Below, in pieces: positions 17,816 to 25,741 of a stretch of DNA of 64,000 nucleotides. The position numbers and the translations under genes were made by a program. This stretch comes from Yersinia kristensenii (GTDB lineage: Bacteria; Pseudomonadota; Gammaproteobacteria; Enterobacterales; Enterobacteriaceae): positions 2,232,001 to 2,296,000 of the forward strand of contig NZ_UHIY01000001.1 of assembly GCF_900460525.1 (NCBI RefSeq), given 5' to 3'. Below the pieces are notes generated by a model. That model worked only from the letters and a program-made list of their open reading frames with translations. It had not been told where the DNA came from and searched no databases. The stretch's first letter is position 1. Every line of letters begins with the position of its first letter.

Positions 17816-19010
17816 TTATTCAGCTATTAACAATAAAGGTATAAAAATAAAAGGCAGTATTGTTGCTGAAAATATATTGTCAGCCAGACATGTTATTTAT
17901 CAAAGAAAATTAGTTTTATTAAGTATCAAACTCAAGCATGAAAACTTATTTTTACGCTGGGCTAACAGTATTAAAAAAATAAACAACATGGATCTTGTTT
18001 TAATTACCAGACAGATGTCTATTTTAGTTAATGCTTCAATACCATTAGACGAAACACTGGAGATAATTGAAAAACAAGGTGCGAAAAATAATGTTAACAG
18101 CGTGATTCATGAGATAAGAAAGAAAATCCTTGAAGGTCATTCTTTCTCCGATTCACTCTCTCAATTTCCGGTTGTTTTTAATTCACTATACAGATCTATG
18201 ATTGCCGCAGGTGAACTATCAGGTCATTTGGGTTTGGTTCTATCTAAGCTGGCCGATCATATCGAACAAGCATATAAGGTGAGGAATAAAATAATTCAAG
18301 CGTTAGTTTATCCTGTTATTTTAATTTTAATATCTATAGGCGTTATAATAATACTATTGTCTGTAATAATCCCTAATATAATTGAGCAGTTTATTTCTTA
18401 TGATAAAGTTTTGCCATTATCTACTAGAGTCCTCATGGTGACGAGTCATTGGGTTGAAGATAATATTTTGTTCATTGCTATGATTTTAATTGTTGTTTTT
18501 GTGGGGGGGTATGGACTATTAAAAATAATAAAGATAAAAATAATTTTTGAATACTATTATCTGAGAATACCAATTTTAGGTAGAGCAATATTTATTTTAA
18601 ACATATCCAGATATTTAAGAATGATGACAATTTTAAATTCTAATGGTGTTAGTCTGATTAAGACGATGGAAATTAGTAGTTCTGTGGTAACTAACTTATA
18701 TATAAAACAGGGATTAGAACATGCTGCAAAATTAGTTAGGGAAGGTGGTAGCCTGTCATCATCTCTAGCCCATAGCAATGGATTCTCCCCTATGATTTTA
18801 CATATGATTGTATCTGGCGAGCGTAGTGGAACGCTAGATATTATTTTGGAAAAAATAACAGATATTCAAGAGCAGGAATTAATTGATAAAATAAATATCT
18901 TTGTAATATTAATTGAGCCAATAATAATGATCTTCATGGCTACATTTATATTTTTCATTGTCTTGGCAATATTCCAACCAATACTGGAAATGAATAGTTT
19001 GATTTTATGA
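17802..19010 (+). CDS. gspF: T2SS inner-membrane platform protein GspF
   Basis: Polytopic platform protein that couples the ATPase to pseudopilin assembly. The 402-residue protein has two repeated T2SSF helical domains (about 65-190 and 270-390), each with a membrane segment after it, plus a third segment near 215-240. Typical motifs are the R-Q-M-S-I-L-V-N-A beginning of domain one and the M-I-V-S-G-E-R-S-G of domain two. Overlaps gspE by 14 bp. Full length, with no sign of damage. Confidence 0.96.
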   Translation: MPIFNYSAINNKGIKIKGSIVAENILSARHVIYQRKLVLLSIKLKHENLFLRWANSIKKINNMDLVLITRQMSILVNASIPLDETLEIIEKQGAKNNVNSVIHEIRKKILEGHSFSDSLSQFPVVFNSLYRSMIAAGELSGHLGLVLSKLADHIEQAYKVRNKIIQALVYPVILILISIGVIIILLSVIIPNIIEQFISYDKVLPLSTRVLMVTSHWVEDNILFIAMILIVVFVGGYGLLKIIKIKIIFEYYYLRIPILGRAIFILNISRYLRMMTILNSNGVSLIKTMEISSSVVTNLYIKQGLEHAAKLVREGGSLSSSLAHSNGFSPMILHMIVSGERSGTLDIILEKITDIQEQELIDKINIFVILIEPIIMIFMATFIFFIVLAIFQPILEMNSLIL

Positions 19011-19028
19011 TTTTATCTAAGGATATCT

Positions 19029-19481
19029 ATGGGTAATATTGAAAATAATGGCTTTACATTATTAGAAATGATGGTGGTTATTATTATCTTAGGCTTGCTT
19101 GCTAGCTTGACAGTACCTAGTTTAATGGAAAATAAAAGTAGAGCTGACCAGCAAAAGGCATTAAGTGATATCGCAGCAATAGGGAATGCATTAGATATGT
19201 ATAAGTTGGATAATGGTTACTATCCAACTGAATCGCAAGGTATTATTTCATTAGTTATTAAACCAATAGATCTGCCGATTCCACGTATTTACCCTAATGG
19301 TGGATATATTAGACGATTACCAAAAGACCCATGGGGTAACTCATATCTGATGAATAATCCCGGCCGACATGAGGATATTGATATATTCTCAGCTGGTCCA
19401 GATAGAGAAGTAGGGACTGAAGATGATATAGGTAACTGGTTAACATCATTAGTAAAAAATGACACTAAAAACGGTTTATAA
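19029..19481 (+). CDS. gspG: T2SS major pseudopilin GspG
   Basis: Main subunit of the periplasmic pseudopilus. The 150-residue prepilin has a short leader ending in N-N-G before F-T-L-L-E-M-M-V-V, so cleavage and N-methylation by GspO are expected, with the invariant Glu at mature position 5. The C-terminal calcium-binding region (F-S-A-G-P-D-R-E-V-G-T-E-D-D-I-G-N-W) is intact. AAGGA ribosome site before the ATG. The next gene is gspI, 33 bp downstream; no gspH lies between. Confidence 0.97.
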   Translation: MGNIENNGFTLLEMMVVIIILGLLASLTVPSLMENKSRADQQKALSDIAAIGNALDMYKLDNGYYPTESQGIISLVIKPIDLPIPRIYPNGGYIRRLPKDPWGNSYLMNNPGRHEDIDIFSAGPDREVGTEDDIGNWLTSLVKNDTKNGL

Positions 19482-19514
19482 ATAATTGGGCCTTTAGGGT
19501 GTAATAGGTGATAC

Positions 19515-19877
19515 TTGCGATATTGCTCGGGTTTCACATTGCTAGAGTCCATACTATCAATGGCAATTTTTTCTGTTGTAGGTATCGGAATCATGGCGAT
19601 TATTAGTGAACAATTACTATGGGTCAAAACACTCGAAGATAGGGTATCGGCCTCGTGGATTGCGGAGAATGTTTTAGCTCAAATTAAATTGGAAAGAATA
19701 GAGCAAACTGAAGATTGGATAAAAGGAAGCGATTTTATTGTCAACAAATTATGGTATTGGCAATCAAGAGAAGTCATAAGTGAAACGATAGGTGTCTTGA
19801 CGGTTGAAGTTCGTAGCCAAGAAATCAGTAAAGAGCCTATTTTTATCCTGGAAGGGTATCGCGTCATTAATGAATAA
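19515..19877 (+). CDS. gspI: T2SS minor pseudopilin GspI
   Basis: Part of the tip complex that starts the pseudopilus. The 120-residue prepilin has a very short leader M-R-Y-C-S-G, then F-T-L-L-E-S-I-L-S-M-A-I-F, and the A-S-W-I-A-E-N element typical of GspI. The start is TTG: an in-frame TGA lies six bases upstream, so it is the first possible start, and AGGTGA lies just before it. Normal length for GspI. It follows gspG directly because gspH is missing. Confidence 0.92.
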   Translation: MRYCSGFTLLESILSMAIFSVVGIGIMAIISEQLLWVKTLEDRVSASWIAENVLAQIKLERIEQTEDWIKGSDFIVNKLWYWQSREVISETIGVLTVEVRSQEISKEPIFILEGYRVINE

Positions 19878-20463
19878 ACGTCCCGCTCAAGGTTTTACAT
19901 TATTAGAGACTTTATTAGCTATAATTATTTTTACTTTAATAAGCTTAACTGTTTACCAAGCCATGACTGTTGTTAGCCAAGGAAGTAGCGCAGTTAATAA
20001 AAAATCAAAACAGGTCAATAAGTTACGGCACGTGATAAATATACTAGACCATCAAATTTCACATATAATGATATATGTTTATTCACAACACAATCAGACA
20101 TTTGATAATAGTATCAGGATGGGTGAGTTTTTATTGGATAGTGATGACTTTGGCATTTACTTTTCGTATGACATTAGTATTAATACTGATTTTCCCTACC
20201 GCATGGAATCACAAGTATTAGGGTATAGATTAAGGAATAATATTTTAGAAAAACTATCATATCACTTAGATAAAAATCAACCGACAGTATCAAAAATTCT
20301 AGATGGTGTGACTGCATTTCGTATTAGAGTTTATCATAAAAATAAATGGTTAAATAAGTGGGACGAAATGGCCCATTTACCTGAGGGAATTGAGTTAACT
20401 CTCGAGATGGAAAATATAGGCACTATAAGAAAAGTTATTCTTTTATTAAATAAGACTGTTTAA
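19870..20463 (+). CDS. gspJ: T2SS minor pseudopilin GspJ
   Basis: Tip pseudopilin that complexes with GspI and GspK. The ATG at 19870 is chosen because it yields a normal leader (M-N-K-R-P-A-Q-G) before F-T-L-L-E-T-L-L-A-I-I-I-F; longer readings would place 22 extra residues before it. The mature part has the V-L-G-Y-R-L-R-N and G-V-T-A-F-R-I-R-V elements of GspJ. The 197-residue length is typical. It overlaps gspI by 8 bp. Confidence 0.93.
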   Translation: MNKRPAQGFTLLETLLAIIIFTLISLTVYQAMTVVSQGSSAVNKKSKQVNKLRHVINILDHQISHIMIYVYSQHNQTFDNSIRMGEFLLDSDDFGIYFSYDISINTDFPYRMESQVLGYRLRNNILEKLSYHLDKNQPTVSKILDGVTAFRIRVYHKNKWLNKWDEMAHLPEGIELTLEMENIGTIRKVILLLNKTV

Positions 20464-20477
20464 CTAAGGATGAATAA

Positions 20478-21491
20478 GTGAAACAACGTGGTGTTGCTCT
20501 ATTACTTGTTTTATCTGTTACTCTATTGATGAGTTTAATGGTTTCTATTGCCTATTTTTATCTAATTGATATGTTTTATTTTGTGGCTAATAGTCAACTT
20601 AATCAATCTAACAAAAGATTACTGCTGAGTTCTGAGGATGTTTTGCTAAAGAATATAATTGAAAAAATATCAAATAAAGTAAGTTTTGAAGCTATTCCAT
20701 CGATGTTATTAACTTCAGAGTCAGTTATAAGAGTAAATAATAGAGATGTGCATTATAAGATAATTGATAAAACAAATTGTTTTAATGTAAATACTCTTCA
20801 CTACAATCTTAGTTATATTAACAATGATGATTATATCTACCCTTGGTTAGTATTAAAATATCTTCTTCAACTAAATAATATACAATCAACAGTATTAAAT
20901 GAAATAATAATGGATTTTAACCATGCTTATCAAGATAGTTCAAAACAGAGAAATATTAATAATGGATATAGCCATTCAATATTAGCTATAAGGAATGCTC
21001 TCTTAGTGGGTGACTCGATAGGTAGTTTACTTAACATTGATGATGAGGATTTTTTGAAAATAATCCCATTTCTTTGCTATAGAAATGATACAACATTATT
21101 AATTAATATAAATACTCTTGAAGCTAAGCATAGCCCATTATTACAAGCCATTTTTATGAATGAAATAAATGAAATTGATATTAACAAACTAATATTGTTT
21201 AAATATAATAATAAACTTGAAATTATTGAGTCGTTTTTTGACTTCATTGTAACCAACTCCATTATAGATATAAATAATATTAATAAAATTAGAGATATTA
21301 ATAGATTGAGGTTTTTACATGATGAATATTATTTCTTATCTATTTTTAGGTTAGAGAGTAAGGGGGGAGTGCATCAGTTAATGAGTCTTTTTCATATGAA
21401 TGAGAAAGATGTTACTGTATTACAACGGAGATTGAGCTTTAGTGAAGAATATAAAAAAAGTAGATTACCCTCGATCAACACTAATGATTAG
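20478..21491 (+). CDS. gspK: T2SS minor pseudopilin GspK
   Basis: Large tip pseudopilin (337 residues) that caps the pseudopilus. Leader M-K-Q-R-G, then V-A-L-L-L-V-L-S-V-T-L-L-M. As in GspK generally, the residue at position 5 of the mature protein is not Glu. The large alpha domain insertion is present, including N-C-F-N-V-N-T-L (the D/N-x-N-x-N-T element). The start is GTG, preceded by AAGGA. It is very AT-rich and rich in Ile and Asn, like the rest of the block. Confidence 0.94.
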   Translation: MKQRGVALLLVLSVTLLMSLMVSIAYFYLIDMFYFVANSQLNQSNKRLLLSSEDVLLKNIIEKISNKVSFEAIPSMLLTSESVIRVNNRDVHYKIIDKTNCFNVNTLHYNLSYINNDDYIYPWLVLKYLLQLNNIQSTVLNEIIMDFNHAYQDSSKQRNINNGYSHSILAIRNALLVGDSIGSLLNIDDEDFLKIIPFLCYRNDTTLLININTLEAKHSPLLQAIFMNEINEIDINKLILFKYNNKLEIIESFFDFIVTNSIIDINNINKIRDINRLRFLHDEYYFLSIFRLESKGGVHQLMSLFHMNEKDVTVLQRRLSFSEEYKKSRLPSINTND

Positions 21492-22626
21492 GTTGGGGAA
21501 CCATACAAGTGATCCCATTTATTGGTATGCCAAAATAGAAGAGGGTGAAGAATATGGAATGATAGATCATTATACTGAATTGAAGAGCATTTCTATATGG
21601 TTTAATTGTGATGTTAAAATATTAATTCCCGCTAGTTTTGTTATTTTTAGAAGAATTAGGATAAAGAATAAAGAGATATTAAATAATAAAAAATCCCTTG
21701 CTTTCTCTATTGAGCGTTCGATTGTTAGTAATATAGAAGATTTCCATGTAGTGATACTAAAAGCAGATAGTACTTTTTGTTACATAGCTGCCATTGAGCA
21801 TGAGTTAATGAATGTTTGGTTAGGGTGGTTAAAGGATGCAGGTATATCTGCGACCGCTATGATCCCGGATGTATTAACATTACCATTTAGTGATGGAAAA
21901 TGGTTTTCAATAAAATTAGATAATGAATGGATAATAAGAAACGGTGATATGTCGGGTTTTTCAATTAAGGAAGATATATTTGAAGTGTTATATCGGTCAA
22001 AGTCATTATCTCTTCCTGAAAATTTACTTAGCCACCATAATGTTCAAACAACCGACTCTCATTCAATACACTATCGCGAAGTACTACGCATTATGGTAGA
22101 TAATCTTGAAAATAATAATGTTAATTTATTGAGAGGAAGATACTATCGGCATAGAAAAAAAATTATTCATAATGCGCCTATGTATAGAACTATTCACTTG
22201 TGTTTTTTATTATCTATAGTTATGTGTTTAAATTCGTGGTTTTATAAAATTGATATATTACGAGATATCCATATGCTAAATGTAGTCTTACAGGATTTTT
22301 ATACTCAATATCCGGCCATGAAAAAATATGAGGAAATGGAAAGTATTAATGTTCATGAGAGTATATATCATACTCATATGATAGGTCATGACTTTATTCA
22401 TTTTCTGCATGTGGCGAGTGAGGTTTTTGGCAAGACTGATGCCACTATAAATAGTATTGTCTTTGATAAAAAACAGAATAAAATCAGCTTTAATGTAGCA
22501 GTGTCGAAGGGGAGTGAGATAGATGTAGAATTAAAAAAAGTAGATGAAAAAAGTGAAGGATTTAGTGTTTTAAAAAAAATAAATGATAATGGAACTCGCG
22601 ATATAATATTTGAATACTGTTTATGA
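21442..22626 (+). CDS. gspL: T2SS inner-membrane protein GspL
   Basis: Bitopic protein that recruits the ATPase GspE to the membrane and pairs with GspM. The 394-residue protein has an actin-like cytoplasmic domain starting with I-R-L-G-N-H-T-S-D-P-I-Y-W, a membrane segment at about 252-270 and a periplasmic ferredoxin-like domain. The start is uncertain: GTG at 21442 gives a 50-bp overlap with gspK, while ATG at 21484 gives an 8-bp overlap but begins right at the first conserved strand. The gene ends in an ATGA overlap with gspM. Confidence 0.9.
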   Translation: MKNIKKVDYPRSTLMIRLGNHTSDPIYWYAKIEEGEEYGMIDHYTELKSISIWFNCDVKILIPASFVIFRRIRIKNKEILNNKKSLAFSIERSIVSNIEDFHVVILKADSTFCYIAAIEHELMNVWLGWLKDAGISATAMIPDVLTLPFSDGKWFSIKLDNEWIIRNGDMSGFSIKEDIFEVLYRSKSLSLPENLLSHHNVQTTDSHSIHYREVLRIMVDNLENNNVNLLRGRYYRHRKKIIHNAPMYRTIHLCFLLSIVMCLNSWFYKIDILRDIHMLNVVLQDFYTQYPAMKKYEEMESINVHESIYHTHMIGHDFIHFLHVASEVFGKTDATINSIVFDKKQNKISFNVAVSKGSEIDVELKKVDEKSEGFSVLKKINDNGTRDIIFEYCL

Positions 22627-23084
22627 AATCAAACAAAAATAGTTCAGTTTTATTATCATTCAAACCGAATATTGTTTTTTTTATTGCACTTATCATTTTT
22701 TGTTTTGCTATGAAGTTATCATGGGAAAATAAAAGAAATTCACAACAATACGATATATTAAACAGTAAGGTTACCAGTCTATCATCTATTGCTGAGAGGC
22801 TAAAGATGAAAAGGAATTCAAACTCTGGAGTTAGTGAACTTTCTAGTGAAAGCTTGAATGATACATTAATGAAATTATTTAATGAAAACTCTATTGCATT
22901 AAAAATTACTTATTTACAACAAAACTCTATTTTATTGGAAGTTAAAATGGCTGATTTTTCTCAACTTCTTAATGTCTTTCTTATACTATCGCAAGATGAA
23001 AGATTTGAAATAATTAACGCTAATATAACCATTAATAAAGATAATGATTATGTTAATGGTTATGTGACTCTATTATGTAAATGA
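22623..23084 (+). CDS. gspM: T2SS inner-membrane protein GspM
   Basis: Small bitopic partner of GspL. The 153-residue protein has a short basic N-terminus, one membrane segment at about 14-32, a coiled-coil stretch (about 35-65) and a periplasmic ferredoxin-like domain. Family identity rests on size, topology and position after gspL more than on motifs, since GspM diverges strongly. It starts in a 4-bp ATGA overlap with gspL. Confidence 0.88.
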   Translation: MKSNKNSSVLLSFKPNIVFFIALIIFCFAMKLSWENKRNSQQYDILNSKVTSLSSIAERLKMKRNSNSGVSELSSESLNDTLMKLFNENSIALKITYLQQNSILLEVKMADFSQLLNVFLILSQDERFEIINANITINKDNDYVNGYVTLLCK

Positions 23085-23106
23085 TAAGAAGGTATAGAAT
23101 AATATT

Positions 23107-23937
23107 ATGATTGATATACACTTTTTTACCTGGCTTTTAATTTATATTTCTCTTGGGGTATGTGTGGGAAGTTTTTTAAATGTTGTTATTTATCGTCTTC
23201 CTATTATGCTTTTAGATGCTGTTCCTGAAAATATTATAAATAAAAAAGAGGCCGATACTTTTAAACGTGGGTTTAATTTGTGCTTCCCTAAATCATTTTG
23301 TCCACATTGTTATAGCCCCTTGCCACTTAAATATAATATACCCATATTGGGGTGGTTTTTTTTACGAGGTATGACTAAATGTTGTAACCGAAAAATAAAT
23401 CCTCGTTACATCATTGTCGAACTATTGACGGCATCCCTGACTTTGATTATCGGTTTTTTTGTTCAAGATGTTTATTTAGTCTTTTGTAGTTTGTTATTAG
23501 TTTGGGCTCTTATTGCTTTGGCCTTTATTGACCTTAGCTACTATATTCTTCCCGACTGTATTACATTACCATTACTCTGGTGCGGGCTTGTTTTAAATAT
23601 AAATGATACTTTTTCATCCTTGTCATTTTCAGTTCTTGGTGCAGTAATGGGTTATGTATTTTTATGGCTACCTTATTGGATATTTAAACTATTAAAAGAT
23701 ATTGATAGTATGGGATATGGTGATTTTAAGTTAATGGCGGCCTTAGGGGCTTGGTTTGGCATAACGGCGATACCTTTTCTGGTTTTATTTTCCTCCAGTT
23801 TGGGTATTATTTCCTATGTGGTTATTGATAGATTTTCAAATGAAAAAAGAAAATTCATAGCATTCGGACCTTATATCTCGTTAGCTGGTGTTGGATATAT
23901 TTTTTGGGGTGATTATATTACGAGTTTATTATATTAA
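23107..23937 (+). CDS. gspO: Prepilin peptidase / N-methyltransferase GspO
   Basis: Cleaves the leader of GspG, I, J and K and methylates their new N-terminal residue. The 276-residue integral membrane protein has the N-terminal G-S-F-L-N-V-V-I-Y-R-L-P signature, the cytoplasmic loop with C-P-H-C, and both catalytic aspartates in F-I-D-L-S-Y-Y-I-L-P-D and M-G-Y-G-D-F-K. The second half of the usual four-cysteine zinc site is altered: the sequence reads K-C-C-N-R instead of CxxC. Many active peptidases lack the zinc site, so activity is still expected. Its 3' end overlaps gspS by 20 bp, tail to tail. Confidence 0.95.
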   Translation: MIDIHFFTWLLIYISLGVCVGSFLNVVIYRLPIMLLDAVPENIINKKEADTFKRGFNLCFPKSFCPHCYSPLPLKYNIPILGWFFLRGMTKCCNRKINPRYIIVELLTASLTLIIGFFVQDVYLVFCSLLLVWALIALAFIDLSYYILPDCITLPLLWCGLVLNINDTFSSLSFSVLGAVMGYVFLWLPYWIFKLLKDIDSMGYGDFKLMAALGAWFGITAIPFLVLFSSSLGIISYVVIDRFSNEKRKFIAFGPYISLAGVGYIFWGDYITSLLY

Positions 23938-24286
23938 TAAAGCGTTTAAGGATTTTTTCAAGTTCATGACATTTTGTCTTGTCATCTATCTTATGTGATT
24001 TTATTTCTTCATATCTTATCTTAGTCAGAGTCGCTATTTTTGTATGAAACTCATAGGTACTTTTCTCTTTATCTTTTCTCAGTGCTTTAATTGCCACATT
24101 GATTATCTCCTTTTCATTAGGTAGACCTTCTCGCAAACATATTTCCTTTAGAAAATGGATGCCCGATGTAAGGGCCGTTATTTTTTCTATTACATCTTCA
24201 TTAAATGAATTTTTTTTATTATTTGATTCACATCCAAAAATAATTGGTATGATTAATAAAACAAGTTTGTATTTTTTGGTTTTCAT
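23918..24286 (-). CDS. gspS: T2SS pilotin lipoprotein GspS (PulS/OutS family)
   Basis: Small outer-membrane lipoprotein that escorts the secretin to the outer membrane. The 122-residue precursor has a lipobox ending in I-I-F-G-C, with lipid attachment at C19. The helical mature part keeps two cysteines (in E-I-C-L-R-E-G and T-K-C-H-E-L-E) that form the disulfide in PulS/OutS proteins. It is the only T2SS gene on the minus strand and is convergent with gspO. The presence of a pilotin agrees with a C-terminal S domain on GspD. Confidence 0.88.
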   Translation of the reverse strand: MKTKKYKLVLLIIPIIFGCESNNKKNSFNEDVIEKITALTSGIHFLKEICLREGLPNEKEIINVAIKALRKDKEKSTYEFHTKIATLTKIRYEEIKSHKIDDKTKCHELEKILKRFINIINS

Positions 24287-24534
24287 GTGTGTCTTCTATA
24301 GAGTAAGTTTATTTTTATTACTACTTTGCAAATTGTATCTTATAATTTATAAAATAATGATTTACATTTTTTATTACTAATCTATTTTTTTTGATAGATT
24401 GATAAGTTTAAGTGGTTGCTATTTTTATGACTATTTAATTTTTATTGAAATTATTGTTTTTGATTTTTTTTATATCCTCCAGTTAGGGTTTAATGTTGTC
24501 ATTTCTGTTAGTTTCTTAAGTTATATTTTTAAAT

Positions 24535-25206
24535 GTGAGAAATAAAATGGATGAAATAATTATTGGTGATATTATTTTTTCTCCACGAAAAAGAACCCTT
24601 AATAAAAGAGGGTGTATCCTTAAGATAAGGAATAAAGAATCTGAAGTTTTGTCTTTATTGTGTTCTCACTATCCGGAGGCCATGTCTCGTGAGAATATCG
24701 AGAAGAAAATATGGTCGGGAAGTTATGTTACTGACAATACGTTAACTCAAACGATTAGTAATTTACGGCATGCTTTGGATGATAAAAAACATGAATTAGT
24801 TACCACAATTCCTAAGAAAGGATATTGTATTGGGATTAAACCTGATTTTTCCATCAATGGTTTCACACCAAATTCATTAATTACTGGTATTGATTTTGTC
24901 GATCATCTTAAAGATAAACTTATCTATGCATCCTCGGAGTCTATTGGTTTTACTTGCAAAATCATTACGTTTATTGCTTTTTGTTTTTTTTTATTTATTT
25001 CATTCAATATGACATCCAATCATTATCAGGTGAAAATTATTAATGTGAGAAAACTACCTATCTTAGTGAATTTAGATGAAGTTCGCGATAAGGATTTTTT
25101 GTTCTCCTATAATAAAGATCCCTATGTGTTTTTAAAAAAACAAAAAAATGGTGATTACACTATCTGCAAACTTCAGAATAGGGGGCTAGAATGCGAAAAA
25201 AAATGA
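24535..25206 (+). CDS. ToxR-like membrane-bound transcriptional regulator
   Basis: A 223-residue one-component regulator: an OmpR-type winged-helix domain at about 5-105 (wing V-T-T-I-P-K-K-G-Y-C-I-G, typical of CadC/ToxR), a single membrane segment at about 145-163 and a short periplasmic domain with two cysteines near the C-terminus (C-K-L-Q-N-R-G-L-E-C). This is the layout of ToxR, TcpP, PsaE and MyfE. The GTG at 24535 or the ATG at 24547 could be the start. It overlaps the next gene, which looks like its periplasmic partner. Its place right after the T2SS genes suggests it regulates them or their substrates, but no target is proven. Confidence 0.82.
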   Translation: MRNKMDEIIIGDIIFSPRKRTLNKRGCILKIRNKESEVLSLLCSHYPEAMSRENIEKKIWSGSYVTDNTLTQTISNLRHALDDKKHELVTTIPKKGYCIGIKPDFSINGFTPNSLITGIDFVDHLKDKLIYASSESIGFTCKIITFIAFCFFLFISFNMTSNHYQVKIINVRKLPILVNLDEVRDKDFLFSYNKDPYVFLKKQKNGDYTICKLQNRGLECEKK

Positions 25207-25688
25207 CGAAAATAGTATGTTTTGGAATTTTATTTGGTGCTGGATTAGGATATGTCTTAGGGAGGGGGTATTCCTACGTTCATCCAATGAAAGATATAGA
25301 AGGTTACTGGGCAGTTAATCATTATTTTAATCATTTAACAGAAAAATATCATGTTTGTTCTAGAGTTAGTATTATTGGGAGGGAGGTTAAATCATCTGCT
25401 GATGTATATGATAATGATGGTTATATAAAAGCAAGAAGAACAATTTCTTTTGATGTGGTAGATGTTAAGGAGAATATTTTCATCGGTAACATATTATCTA
25501 TGACTATTATAGAGGATAAAGATCGTTATCTGGATAACATTATAAATACGCCATATACAGTAAGTTATCCTATTTTCTATCGCCTGAACGAAGATGCGGT
25601 TTTGATAGAACAATCACAGGGGCATCCTGTTAATAGCTTACGTTTACTGAGTCGTAATGATATACAAACATGTCCTTCTGTTTATTGA
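25191..25688 (+). CDS. ToxS-like membrane-anchored partner protein
   Basis: A 165-residue protein with one N-terminal membrane segment (about 7-25) and a periplasmic domain of about 135 residues with two cysteines (C-S-R-V-S and T-C-P-S-V-Y). Size, topology and a 16-bp overlap with the ToxR-like gene match the ToxS, TcpH, PsaF and MyfF partners, which stabilise or tune the regulator in the periplasm. No enzymatic motif is visible. The family assignment is by architecture and context, since these proteins share little sequence. Confidence 0.68.
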   Translation: MRKKMTKIVCFGILFGAGLGYVLGRGYSYVHPMKDIEGYWAVNHYFNHLTEKYHVCSRVSIIGREVKSSADVYDNDGYIKARRTISFDVVDVKENIFIGNILSMTIIEDKDRYLDNIINTPYTVSYPIFYRLNEDAVLIEQSQGHPVNSLRLLSRNDIQTCPSVY

Positions 25689-25741
25689 AATATATCTGTC
25701 ATATTTAATGCGTAATATTGCTATATCAACCCTAGCTAAGT

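Noticed and set aside
19804..19869. Longer N-terminus for gspJ
   Set aside because: It would add about 22 residues before a normal prepilin leader; the ATG at 19870 fits the family and the gspI overlap.
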